DNA from: Gammaproteobacteria bacterium UBA4475
Lineage (GTDB): Bacteria; Pseudomonadota; Gammaproteobacteria; Pseudomonadales; Azotimanducaceae
Direction: 5' to 3'
Length of the DNA: 9,037 nt
Assembly: GCA_002389265.1 (NCBI GenBank)
Contig: DGOD01000321.1
Span: 12,046 to 21,082, forward strand
Shown here: positions 1 to 6,119 of the stretch, piece by piece
How positions within the stretch are numbered: position 1 is the first letter of the stretch
Layout: each line of letters starts with the position of its first letter
The notes under the pieces: model-generated
Told to the model about the DNA's origin: nothing
Database searches by the model: none
What the model saw: the letters and a program-made list of their open reading frames with translations, nothing else
Made by a program: the position numbers and the translations under genes

Positions 1-27
1 GGTGGGTCTGGTCGTTGAATTCTGGTC

Positions 28-66
28 AAAAAAAATCCCGCGGCGCATTGGGCGCCACGGGATTTT
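28..66 (-). terminator. Rho-independent terminator of glnA
   Basis: Read on the minus strand, this is a GC-rich hairpin followed by a run of eight U. Positions 32-40 pair with 58-66 and 42-46 pair with 52-56, with one C/A mismatch (41/57) and a 5-nt loop (47-51). The A28-A35 run on the plus strand gives the U-tract after the stem. It begins 17 bp past the glnA stop codon, so glnA transcripts probably end here. Any ntrB/ntrC genes farther left would then need readthrough or their own promoter. Confidence 0.93.
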
Positions 67-83
67 GATCGCGCTGCGGGTGA

Positions 84-1496
84 TTAAACGCTGTAGTACA
101 TTTCAAATTCCACGGGGTGAGGTGTGGAGTTCAGACGTTCGACTTCGGCCATCTTCAGGTTGATGTAACCATCGATCATGGAGTCTGAGAACACATCACC
201 TTCGGTCAGGAAGCTGCGGTCAGCATGGAGGCTGTCCAGTGCCATTTCCAACGAGTTACAGACTGTTGGAATATTCCGTAATTCCTCTGCTGGCAAGTCA
301 TAAAGATCCTTGTCCATGGGGGCGCCCGGGTCAATCTTGTTTTTAATACCGTCAAGACCGGCCATCATCATGGCAGAGAACATTAAGTAAGGGTTGGCCG
401 TAGGATCGCCAAAACGCACTTCCAGACGCACGCCTTTCGGATTGCCACCCTGGACATAAGGGATGCGGATCGAAGCAGAGCGGTTGCGAGCCGAGTAGGC
501 CAGCAATACGGGCGCCTCAAATCCTGGTACCAGTCGCTTGTAAGAGTTGGTGCTGGCATTGGCGAAGGCGTTCAAGGCGCGAGCATGCTTGATGATGCCG
601 CCGATGTAATACAGGGCTTGCTGGGACATGTTGCCGTAACCTTCGCCAGCGAAGGTGTTCTTGCCGTCTTTCCAGATTGACTGGTGCAGGTGCATACCGC
701 TGCCATTATCGCCGATCAGCGGCTTAGGCATAAACGTTGCGGTCTTACCGTAGGCGTGCGCGACGTTCAGGACGCAGTATTTGTAGATTTGCACCTCGTC
801 AGCCTTCTTGGTTAACGTATTGAAGGGTATGCCGATCTCGCATTGGCCCGCAGTACCGACCTCATGGTGATGCAGGTCGATGGACAAGCCCATGGCCTCC
901 ATGGCGGTGCACATAGAGTTTCGAATGTCGTACAAGGAGTCTACCGGTGGCACGGGGAAGTAGCCGCCTTTGACGCCAGGCTTATGGCCCAGGTTGCCAC
1001 CCTCAGTGTTGTGGGAGGTCATCCACGCCGCTTCTTCAGACTCGATTTGATACATGGCGCCGCTCATGTCGGATTTGTACTTAATATCATCGAAGATGAA
1101 AAATTCTGGTTCCGGGCCAAAATAGGCTGTGTCACCGATACCGGTGGTAGCCAGATACGCCTCAGCCCGCTGTGCGAGAGAGCGTGGGTCGCGGTCGTAG
1201 CCTTGCATGGTGCTCGGCTCTAGGATGTTGCAGCGAACGTTGATGGTGGTCTCTTCAGTGAAAGGATCGATCACCGCTGTGCTGTCGTCCGGCATCAGAA
1301 TCATGTCGGATTCGTTAATAGGCTTCCAGCCACCGATGGATGATCCGTCGAACATGGCGCCGACTTCGAAAAAATCGGCATCCACTTTGCTCGCATGGTT
1401 GGTGACGTGCTGTTCTTTGCCGCGTGAATCAGTGAAACGTAAGTCCACCCATCGCGCTTCGTTTTCTTCTATCAGACCTAAAGTCTTTTCTGACAT
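84..1496 (-). CDS. glnA: Glutamine synthetase type I (GlnA)
   Basis: Makes glutamine from glutamate, ammonia and ATP; it is the main ammonium-assimilation enzyme, a cytoplasmic dodecamer in this family. The 470-residue length is normal for the GSI-beta type. Visible signatures are the N-terminal FDGSSIGGW segment, the catalytic PEPEFFIFD strand, the ATP/glutamate-binding [10 protein letters not shown] loop, the [10 protein letters not shown] and NRSASIRIP segments, and an [13 protein letters not shown] helix. The adenylylation tyrosine is kept as Tyr399 in [10 protein letters not shown] (codon at 300-302), so covalent control by an adenylyltransferase (GlnE) is expected. The ATG has a GGAGGG Shine-Dalgarno at 1506-1511, 9 nt upstream. 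Transcription appears to be sigma-54/NtrC dependent (see promoter and enhancer entries) and ends at the terminator at 28-66. No glnL/glnG is visible directly downstream. Confidence 0.98.
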   Translation of the reverse strand: MSEKTLGLIEENEARWVDLRFTDSRGKEQHVTNHASKVDADFFEVGAMFDGSSIGGWKPINESDMILMPDDSTAVIDPFTEETTINVRCNILEPSTMQGYDRDPRSLAQRAEAYLATTGIGDTAYFGPEPEFFIFDDIKYKSDMSGAMYQIESEEAAWMTSHNTEGGNLGHKPGVKGGYFPVPPVDSLYDIRNSMCTAMEAMGLSIDLHHHEVGTAGQCEIGIPFNTLTKKADEVQIYKYCVLNVAHAYGKTATFMPKPLIGDNGSGMHLHQSIWKDGKNTFAGEGYGNMSQQALYYIGGIIKHARALNAFANASTNSYKRLVPGFEAPVLLAYSARNRSASIRIPYVQGGNPKGVRLEVRFGDPTANPYLMFSAMMMAGLDGIKNKIDPGAPMDKDLYDLPAEELRNIPTVCNSLEMALDSLHADRSFLTEGDVFSDSMIDGYINLKMAEVERLNSTPHPVEFEMYYSV

Positions 1497-1532
1497 TATG
1501 GTGTGCCCTCCAATGGGTTTACTGTAATGATG

Positions 1533-1539
1533 TGGTGCA
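1533..1539 (-). promoter_or_regulatory. NtrC-like half-site at the glnA start
   Basis: A perfect TGGTGCA half-site (TGCACCA on the minus strand) lies 10 bp downstream of the sigma-54 -12 element, at the predicted start of transcription. The other half of the 17-bp dyad (1523-1529) matches poorly. It could act as a low-affinity site that limits expression at high NtrC-phosphate, or it may be chance. Confidence 0.35.
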
Positions 1540-1548
1540 ATTTAAGAG

Positions 1549-1564
1549 AGCAAAGATTATGCCA
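1549..1564 (-). promoter_or_regulatory. Sigma-54 (RpoN) promoter of glnA
   Basis: On the minus strand this reads TGGCATAATCTTTGCT. It has the invariant GG (-24) and GC (-12) separated by exactly 10 bp, and differs from the usual TGGCAC-N5-TTGCW consensus only at the C of CAC. Transcription should start near position 1539, giving a leader of about 43 nt before the glnA ATG. Its place in front of glnA, with NtrC-like sites upstream, makes chance unlikely. Confidence 0.88.
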
Positions 1565-1602
1565 TTCGTCAGAATTAATAAAGCCTTGTATTGTGTGGTC
1601 TG

Positions 1603-1651
1603 TAGGGCATCCGCCCGAACCGCTATGCCCTATTTTGGTGCGATATAGGGC
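1603..1651. repeat. Three interleaved inverted copies of TAGGGC
   Basis: TAGGGCAT (1603-1610) and ATGCCCTA (1625-1632) form a perfect 8-bp inverted repeat with a 14-bp spacer. The middle copy also pairs as GCCCTAT (1627-1633) with ATAGGGC (1645-1651), 11 bp apart. The middle arm overlaps the proximal NtrC site. The two outer copies are 43 bp apart, about four helical turns. The repeats could be operators for a second regulator or a remnant of duplicated enhancer sites; no protein can be named. Confidence 0.5.
1626..1642 (-). promoter_or_regulatory. NtrC enhancer site (promoter-proximal)
   Basis: The plus strand reads TGCCCTATTTTGGTGCG; the minus strand has CGCACCAAAATAGGGCA. It fits the NtrC dyad TGCACC-N5-GGTGCA well in one arm and moderately in the other, and closely resembles an E. 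coli glnA enhancer site as I remember it. The centre lies about 95 bp upstream of the predicted glnA start, in the usual range for NtrC enhancers. Confidence 0.8.
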
Positions 1652-1655
1652 GTTA

Positions 1656-1672
1656 CGCTCTAGCATGGTGCA
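1656..1672 (-). promoter_or_regulatory. NtrC enhancer site (promoter-distal)
   Basis: The plus strand reads CGCTCTAGCATGGTGCA, with a perfect TGGTGCA arm and a weaker opposite arm (CGCTCTA against TGCACCA). The centre is 30 bp from the proximal site, about three helical turns, so two NtrC dimers would lie on the same face and could assemble cooperatively. It is about 125 bp upstream of the predicted start of transcription. Confidence 0.8.
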
Positions 1673-1682
1673 AAATGCTGGG

Positions 1683-1701
1683 CGGGCCGTGAAGTGGCCC
1701 G
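1683..1701. repeat. Short GC-rich hairpin CGGGCC/GGCCCG
   Basis: A perfect 6-bp inverted repeat with a 7-nt loop (1689-1695), just beyond the distal NtrC site. There is no T-run on either side, so it does not look like an intrinsic terminator. Its role is unknown and it may be incidental. Confidence 0.3.
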
Positions 1702-1848
1702 ATTAGGCGTCTGGCGCAAGTGCCTTTTAGTTGTCAAGTAGTCGCGATGAGTTGCGATTTAACGTCGAAGAATTTGAATCCTTGCGCGCCCAGTAGCGGA
1801 TGTTGGACTTCAATATGCAGGGGGAAAGCGTATTTTGTGGCTGTTGAT

Positions 1849-1872
1849 GGCCTTTAACTTTGGGTAAAGGCC
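1849..1872. repeat. Inverted repeat GGCCTTTA-N8-TAAAGGCC upstream of typA
   Basis: Two perfect 8-bp arms (1849-1856 and 1865-1872) around an 8-bp spacer, ending 42 bp before the typA -10 element. No U-tract follows, so an operator for a dimeric regulator of typA fits better than a terminator. The regulator is not identifiable from sequence. Confidence 0.45.
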
Positions 1873-1903
1873 TGTAAAGTTGAATTGCAGATGTCTAAAT
1901 TGC

Positions 1904-1920
1904 TTGACACTCTGTATAAT
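1904..1920 (+). promoter_or_regulatory. Probable typA promoter (-10 TATAAT)
   Basis: A perfect TATAAT lies at 1915-1920, which would start transcription near 1927, only about 18 nt before the typA ATG. A perfect TTGACA sits at 1904-1909 but is only 5 bp upstream of the -10, too close to be its -35. The segment at the proper spacing (around 1892-1897, TGTCTA) is a poor -35. The promoter may therefore depend on an activator, or the real -35 is degenerate. Confidence 0.6.
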
Positions 1921-1944
1921 ACCGCGTCGTTGAGCGGAGTAGTC

Positions 1945-3765
1945 ATGAGTAAGAAATTAAGAAACATCGCAATTATTGCCCACGTTGATCATGGGAAAAC
2001 TACATTAATTGACAAATTACTGCAGCAGTCGGGGTCTTTGCACCGCGGCGATGAGCAAGTGGAACGCTTGATGGACTCCAATGACCTGGAGAAAGAGCGT
2101 GGCATTACCATTCTGGCCAAGAATGCCGCCATTGAGTGGCAGGGTCACCGGATTAATATTGTTGATACGCCAGGGCACGCAGACTTTGGTGGTGAAGTCG
2201 AGCGGATACTGTCGATGGTCGACTCGGTGCTGCTCGTTGTCGATGCGGTGGATGGTCCGATGCCACAAACGCGATTTGTTACCAGCAAGGCATTTGCTAA
2301 CGGCCTGAATCCGATCGTGATGGTCAATAAGATTGACCGCGAAGGCGCTCGACCCGATTGGGTGGTTGACGAAGTGTTTGAGCTGTTCGACAAACTCGGC
2401 GCAAATGATACGCAGTTAGACTTTCCCGTCATTTACGGTTCTGCCATTCAGGGTCGTGCTGGTCTTTCAATGGATGCCATTGGTGATGACTTGACCTTGT
2501 TGTTACAAGCGATACTGGATCATGTGCCAGAACCTGTGGTCGACGACGAAGGCCCATTCCAGATGCAAATCAGTGCGCTGGATTATAATAGCTATGTCGG
2601 CGTTATTGGGCTTGGCCGTGTGGCTCGGGGTAGCGTCAAGAAGGCCCAGCAAGTGGCCGTTGTGGGTGCCGACGGTAAAGTTAAAAAGGGCAAAGTGCTG
2701 CAGGTCATGGGCTACGAGGGCCTCGATCGCGTTGAGGTTGATGGCGCCGACGCCGGTAATATCGTCTGCATCACGGGTATTGAAGGCCTGAAGATTTCAG
2801 ATACCATTTGTCATCCAGATCATGTTGAGGCATTACCCCCGCTGGTGGTTGATGAGCCGACAATTTCTATGACGTTCCAAGTGAACACATCACCTTTTGC
2901 CGGCCGTGAAGGCAAGTTCGTCACCAGTCGAAATATTCGTGAGCGCCTGGATCGTGAGTTAATTCATAACGTGGCGTTGCGGGTTGAAGACACCGACAGC
3001 GCCGACCGCTTTAAGGTCTCTGGTCGTGGCGAATTGCATCTCGCTGTTTTGATCGAGACCATGCGTCGTGAAGGTTATGAGCTTGCCGTGGGTCGTCCCG
3101 AGGTGATTTTCAGAGAGGTTGAAGGCAAGCGCCAGGAACCGTTTGAAAATGTGCTGCTAGATATCGAAGAAACTCACCAGGGTTCGGTGATGGAAGAGTT
3201 AGGTCGGCGCAAGGGCGTTTTGGAAAACATGATTCCCGATGGCAAAGGCCGAGTCCGCATCGAATATCAAATTCCTACTCGCGGGCTGATTGGTTTTCGT
3301 GGTGCGTTTATGACCATGACCTCAGGTACCGGTATTATGACCAGTATCTTCTCCCATTACGGTAATGTGATGAGCCAGGACATGTCTAGTCGTACCAATG
3401 GTGTACTAGTATCCATGGCCAGTGGCAAGGCGTTGGCTTATGCCATCTGGAATCTCCAGTCCCGTGGTCGGATGTTTATTCTACCGAACGAGGAAGTGTA
3501 CGAAGGCATGGTCATCGGCCTACACTCACGGGGTAATGACCTGATAGTGAATCCGCTGAAGGGTAAACAATTGACCAACGTTCGTGCTTCCGGCACAGAC
3601 GAAGCTATCATTCTCACTGGGGCTATTCGACATACCCTTGAGCAGGCCATTGAGTTTATCGAAGACGATGAATTGGTTGAGGTAACACCCACCAGTCTGC
3701 GGATGCGCAAAAAGCTGCTGACTGAGAATGAACGCAAGCGTGCGGGCCGTGAAAAAGTCGCGTAA
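1945..3765 (+). CDS. typA: Ribosome-associated translational GTPase TypA/BipA
   Basis: A translational GTPase of the EF-G/LepA superfamily that binds the ribosome and supports 50S assembly and growth under stress or cold; acts in the cytoplasm. At 606 residues it matches the family length. All G motifs are present: G1 HVDHGKTT at 13-20, switch I RGITI at 52-56, G3 DTPGH at 74-78, G4 NKID at 128-131, and G5 GSA at 165-167. Domain II, EF-G-like domains ([17 protein letters not shown]) and the BipA-specific C-terminal domain follow ([36 protein letters not shown]). I chose the ATG at 1945, giving [18 protein letters not shown], because it matches the family N-terminus and has GGAG at 1936-1939. 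The possible TTG start at 1885 lies upstream of the -10 box and so outside the likely transcript. It is the first gene of a probable operon with the next two. Confidence 0.97.
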   Translation: MSKKLRNIAIIAHVDHGKTTLIDKLLQQSGSLHRGDEQVERLMDSNDLEKERGITILAKNAAIEWQGHRINIVDTPGHADFGGEVERILSMVDSVLLVVDAVDGPMPQTRFVTSKAFANGLNPIVMVNKIDREGARPDWVVDEVFELFDKLGANDTQLDFPVIYGSAIQGRAGLSMDAIGDDLTLLLQAILDHVPEPVVDDEGPFQMQISALDYNSYVGVIGLGRVARGSVKKAQQVAVVGADGKVKKGKVLQVMGYEGLDRVEVDGADAGNIVCITGIEGLKISDTICHPDHVEALPPLVVDEPTISMTFQVNTSPFAGREGKFVTSRNIRERLDRELIHNVALRVEDTDSADRFKVSGRGELHLAVLIETMRREGYELAVGRPEVIFREVEGKRQEPFENVLLDIEETHQGSVMEELGRRKGVLENMIPDGKGRVRIEYQIPTRGLIGFRGAFMTMTSGTGIMTSIFSHYGNVMSQDMSSRTNGVLVSMASGKALAYAIWNLQSRGRMFILPNEEVYEGMVIGLHSRGNDLIVNPLKGKQLTNVRASGTDEAIILTGAIRHTLEQAIEFIEDDELVEVTPTSLRMRKKLLTENERKRAGREKVA

Positions 3766-3776
3766 GGAAGACTCAG

Positions 3777-4742
3777 ATGCTACCACTGTATCCGGAAATC
3801 AAGCCTTACGCTCGCCACATGTTGGATGTAGATGACGTCCACTCTCTGTATATTGATGAGAGTGGTACGCCGGATGGTATTCCTGTGTTGTTTGTTCACT
3901 CTGGTCCCGGCTCGGGCTGTGAGTTTGATAGTCGGTGTTTTTTTAATCCAGAAAAATATCGGATTATACTCTTCGATCAGCGTGGCTCAGGTCGCTCTAA
4001 GCCGCATAGCGACTTAACCAATAACACTTCCAGTGACCTGGTAGCGGATATGGAAAAAATCCGGGTTTTTCTTGGCGTTGAGAAGTGGGTGCTGTTCGGT
4101 GGCGGCTTCGGTTCGATGCTTAGCTTACTGTATGCCGAGGAGTTTGCCGCTAACGTTTTAGGTATGGTGCTGCGAGGAATATTTCTCGGTCGTAAGGCGG
4201 ATATAGATTGGGTCTACCAGGATGGGGCTAATCGGTTTTTCCCGGATCACTGGGAAGACTTCGAAAGTCCGATTCCCGTGTCTGAAAGAGATGATTATCT
4301 GGCAGCCTACAATCGCCGCATTAACGGTGCTGATGAGTTGGCACGAATGGGGGCCGCTAAAGCTTGGTCCCGTTGGGAAGCTGATTGCTCATCCTTAGAG
4401 CCGAACCCCCGATTGGTTAAACATTTCACTGATCCGCATCGGGCGATGGCCAGAAGTCGCATTGGGCTGCATTACTTCACCAACAATTGCTTTTTGACTG
4501 ACAATCAAATACTGAATAACGTCAGTAGTATCAGTGATGTGCCTGGCATTATCGTTCATGGCCGCTACGACATTTTGTGCCCAGTAAAGAATGCCCATGA
4601 GTTACATGCAGCCTGGCCAATATCGCAGGTTTATCTGGTGCGCGAGGCTGGTCACTCAGCCACTGAAAACGCGTTGATAGATGCGCTGGTGCGGGCCACC
4701 CGTGACATGGCATTGCGCTTCGAGTCAGATTTCAGCGTCTAG
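3777..4742 (+). CDS. Proline iminopeptidase-like alpha/beta hydrolase, catalytic Ser missing
   Basis: 321 residues with the full-length fold signature of proline iminopeptidase (peptidase family S33), whose active members cleave N-terminal proline from peptides. Seen: N-terminal YPEIKPYARHML; oxyanion region HSGPGSGC at 41-48 (family HGGPG); FDQRGSGRS; LRGIFL; WSRWE with Glu201; acid Asp265 in HGRYD; His293 in EAGHS. The nucleophile elbow, normally GGSWGS, reads GGGFGS at 108-113: codon 110 is GGC (4104-4106), so the catalytic Ser is Gly. The Glu of the RIExHYF segment, which helps bind the substrate amino group, is also replaced (Gly230 in RIGLHYF). The spacing of residues 110, 265 and 293 equals that of Ser113/Asp268/His296 of Serratia marcescens Pip as I recall it. 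There is no frameshift or stop, so it appears maintained as a protein. It is probably not a peptidase. AGGA overlaps the typA stop; the gap is 11 bp. Confidence 0.88.
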   Translation: MLPLYPEIKPYARHMLDVDDVHSLYIDESGTPDGIPVLFVHSGPGSGCEFDSRCFFNPEKYRIILFDQRGSGRSKPHSDLTNNTSSDLVADMEKIRVFLGVEKWVLFGGGFGSMLSLLYAEEFAANVLGMVLRGIFLGRKADIDWVYQDGANRFFPDHWEDFESPIPVSERDDYLAAYNRRINGADELARMGAAKAWSRWEADCSSLEPNPRLVKHFTDPHRAMARSRIGLHYFTNNCFLTDNQILNNVSSISDVPGIIVHGRYDILCPVKNAHELHAAWPISQVYLVREAGHSATENALIDALVRATRDMALRFESDFSV

Positions 4743-4754
4743 GACATTGATTCA

Positions 4755-5201
4755 ATGCGAGCCCTGATCCAACGAGTCAGCTACGCCCGAGTCCTGGTGA
4801 ATGATGAAATAGTCGGTGAAATTGCGCGCGGTATTCTCTTGTTCTTAGCGATTCAAAAGGGCGATTCCGCCGCTCAAATCGATAAGTTACTCAACAAGGT
4901 GCTCGCCTACAGAGTCTTTCCTGATGCTGTGGGGCATATGAACTTGGCGTTGTCAGATATCTCGGGGAGTCTGTTAGTCGTTTCGCAGTTCACCCTGGCT
5001 GCCGATACGCGCAAGGGTCTGCGCCCATCTTTTTCTTCAGCGACGCCACCGGTAGACGCCGAACTGATGTACGACGACTTCGTGGACCGAGCCCGCCAGC
5101 GGTGCGAGCATGTGGCAACCGGTCAGTTTGGTGCTGACATGAAAGTTCAGCTCGAAAATGATGGTCCGGTTACCTTCCTGCTAGAGGTTAACGACCCTTA
5201 A
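4755..5201 (+). CDS. dtd: D-aminoacyl-tRNA deacylase (DTD)
   Basis: Hydrolyses D-aminoacyl-tRNAs (and mischarged glycyl-tRNA) to keep D-amino acids out of proteins; a cytoplasmic homodimer. The length of 148 residues is typical (about 145). Both signature motifs are present: SQFTL at 77-81 and GPVT at 137-140, whose Gly-cisPro pair forms the chiral-selective pocket. The usual KGRRPSF segment reads KGLRPSF here, a mild change. It starts with ATG 12 bp after the pip-like gene, with AGGA overlapping that gene's stop, so translation is probably coupled in a typA-pip-dtd operon. Its last 14 bp overlap the end of the convergent enoyl-CoA hydratase gene. pip and dtd are also neighbours in Pseudomonas aeruginosa, as I recall. 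Confidence 0.96.
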   Translation: MRALIQRVSYARVLVNDEIVGEIARGILLFLAIQKGDSAAQIDKLLNKVLAYRVFPDAVGHMNLALSDISGSLLVVSQFTLAADTRKGLRPSFSSATPPVDAELMYDDFVDRARQRCEHVATGQFGADMKVQLENDGPVTFLLEVNDP

Positions 5202-6009
5202 AGGTCGGCTCACGTTTTTCAACGAATGCCTTTGCTGCCTCTTTGTGGTCTTGAGTTTGGCCTGTGTGAACATGGTGGGTGGCTTCGAGGTCCAGGCAGT
5301 CATCAACATCGCCAGACACGGCTCGGTTCAAATTTTCCTTCATATAGCGGAAAGCGACCGTTGGGCCTGCTGCGATTTTGTTAGCGATTTCCATGGCTTT
5401 TGCCATCAGTTCTTCCGGCTCGCAGACCCAATTAGTTAAACCAAGATCCAGTGCTTCGGCTGCGCTAACGCGCTCAGATAGAAAATACAGTTGGCGAGCC
5501 TTAGCGGCGCCAATCAATTGCGTCATGAAGTAGGTGCCGCCGTAGTCGCCAGAAAAACCGACTCGGGCAAAAGCGGTGGTCATGATGGCGGTGTTGCTCA
5601 TGACGCGCATGTCGCAGGCTAGGGCCAGAGACAGGCCAGCGCCCGCTGCCGCGCCTGGTAATGCGGCGATAGTCGGTTTTGGCATCTTGTAGAGTTTGCC
5701 GGCTGTGGCGCGTTGATTCACCCGTTGTTGATGAATCGCGCCGTCGATGGTGGCGTCGCCAACGGTTCCATCGCCGGATGCGGCCATGCCTTTAACATCG
5801 CCGCCGGCACAAAAACCCTTGCCGGCTCCGGTCAGGACAATGCACTTCACCGCTGGGTTGAGCTCGAGATCTGCGAGCAGGGTTTGCAGCGCTGCATTCA
5901 TCTCGCCAGACATGGCGTTGCGAGCTTCAGGGCGGTTCAAGGTCAAGACGGCTACGCCATTTTCTAGACTGGCCAAGAGATCGTTTGTGCCGGTATCGAT
6001 GTTAGTCAT
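5188..6009 (-). CDS. Enoyl-CoA hydratase/isomerase family protein
   Basis: 273-residue crotonase-superfamily enzyme acting on a CoA thioester; the substrate cannot be told from sequence. Seen: NRPEARNAMS near the N-terminus; GFCAGGD at 65-71, giving one oxyanion-hole amide; the second oxyanion segment GAAAGAGLSLALACD at 119-133; and a trimerisation/C-terminal helical region ending AAKAFVEKREPTFKGR. The two glutamates of classic enoyl-CoA hydratases (rat Glu144 and Glu164) appear absent: Ser127 stands at the first site and an Arg (FARVG) at the second. Asp155 in GFSGDYGGTY could be the catalytic acid, as in PaaG/dienoyl-CoA-isomerase-like members, so isomerase activity is at least as likely as hydration. 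The ATG at 6007-6009 has GAGGAG at 6016-6021, 6 nt upstream. It stands alone behind its own promoter and ends inside dtd. Confidence 0.92.
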   Translation of the reverse strand: MTNIDTGTNDLLASLENGVAVLTLNRPEARNAMSGEMNAALQTLLADLELNPAVKCIVLTGAGKGFCAGGDVKGMAASGDGTVGDATIDGAIHQQRVNQRATAGKLYKMPKPTIAALPGAAAGAGLSLALACDMRVMSNTAIMTTAFARVGFSGDYGGTYFMTQLIGAAKARQLYFLSERVSAAEALDLGLTNWVCEPEELMAKAMEIANKIAAGPTVAFRYMKENLNRAVSGDVDDCLDLEATHHVHTGQTQDHKEAAKAFVEKREPTFKGR

Positions 6010-6050
6010 GGGGAACTCCTCAAAGGTTGATTAAATTCGGGTGTGCTGTG

Positions 6051-6075
6051 CTGACTATGCAAAATAGATTGTCAG
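6051..6075. repeat. Palindrome overlapping the enoyl-CoA hydratase promoter (candidate operator)
   Basis: Arms CTGACTAT (6051-6058) and ATTGTCAG (6068-6075) match at 7 of 8 positions around a 9-bp spacer. The palindrome covers the predicted -10 element, the position expected of a repressor operator. Size and symmetry would suit a TetR-type regulator responding to an acyl-CoA, but this is inference from position alone. Confidence 0.5.
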
Positions 6076-6089
6076 TCGCGGGATGGCAA
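6061..6089 (-). promoter_or_regulatory. Sigma-70 promoter for the enoyl-CoA hydratase gene
   Basis: On the minus strand, TTGCCA (-35, 6084-6089) and TATTTT (-10, 6061-6066) are separated by exactly 17 bp. Transcription would start near 6054 and give a leader of about 45 nt. It lies in the 110-bp gap after tatC, so the gene can be expressed independently of the his-tat cluster. I saw no terminator after tatC, so readthrough is also possible. Confidence 0.55.
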
Positions 6090-6119
6090 GTCTCGTTGCC
6101 GGTAATTGCAAAAGGGTGC

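Larger units (their letters stand above)
1497..1944. other. glnA-typA divergent intergenic regulatory region
   Basis: This 448-bp spacer separates two divergently transcribed genes and holds no convincing coding region. The half nearer glnA (1497-1672) carries the sigma-54 promoter, two NtrC-like sites and interleaved inverted repeats. The half nearer typA (about 1849-1944) carries an 8-bp-arm inverted repeat, a TATAAT box and the typA ribosome binding site. Between them, 1702-1848 shows nothing I can assign; a small RNA there cannot be excluded by eye. In Escherichia coli glnA and typA are also divergent neighbours, so this layout is likely old. Confidence 0.85.

Noticed and set aside
843..1223. 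Plus-strand open frame opposite glnA
   Set aside because: It lies entirely within the glnA coding sequence and has no recognisable protein features.
1503..1706. Open frame of 67 codons in the glnA upstream region
   Set aside because: It runs through the sigma-54 promoter and NtrC sites, lacks a ribosome binding site, and resembles no protein family.
1885..1944. Upstream TTG start extending TypA by 20 residues
   Set aside because: It precedes the TATAAT box, the extension is not typical of TypA, and the ATG at 1945 has a good ribosome binding site.
5192..5219. CGACC/GGTCG hairpin followed by T5 as a terminator for the dtd operon
   Set aside because: The stem is only 5 bp and the T-run begins 7 nt after it, too weak and too far for a convincing intrinsic terminator.
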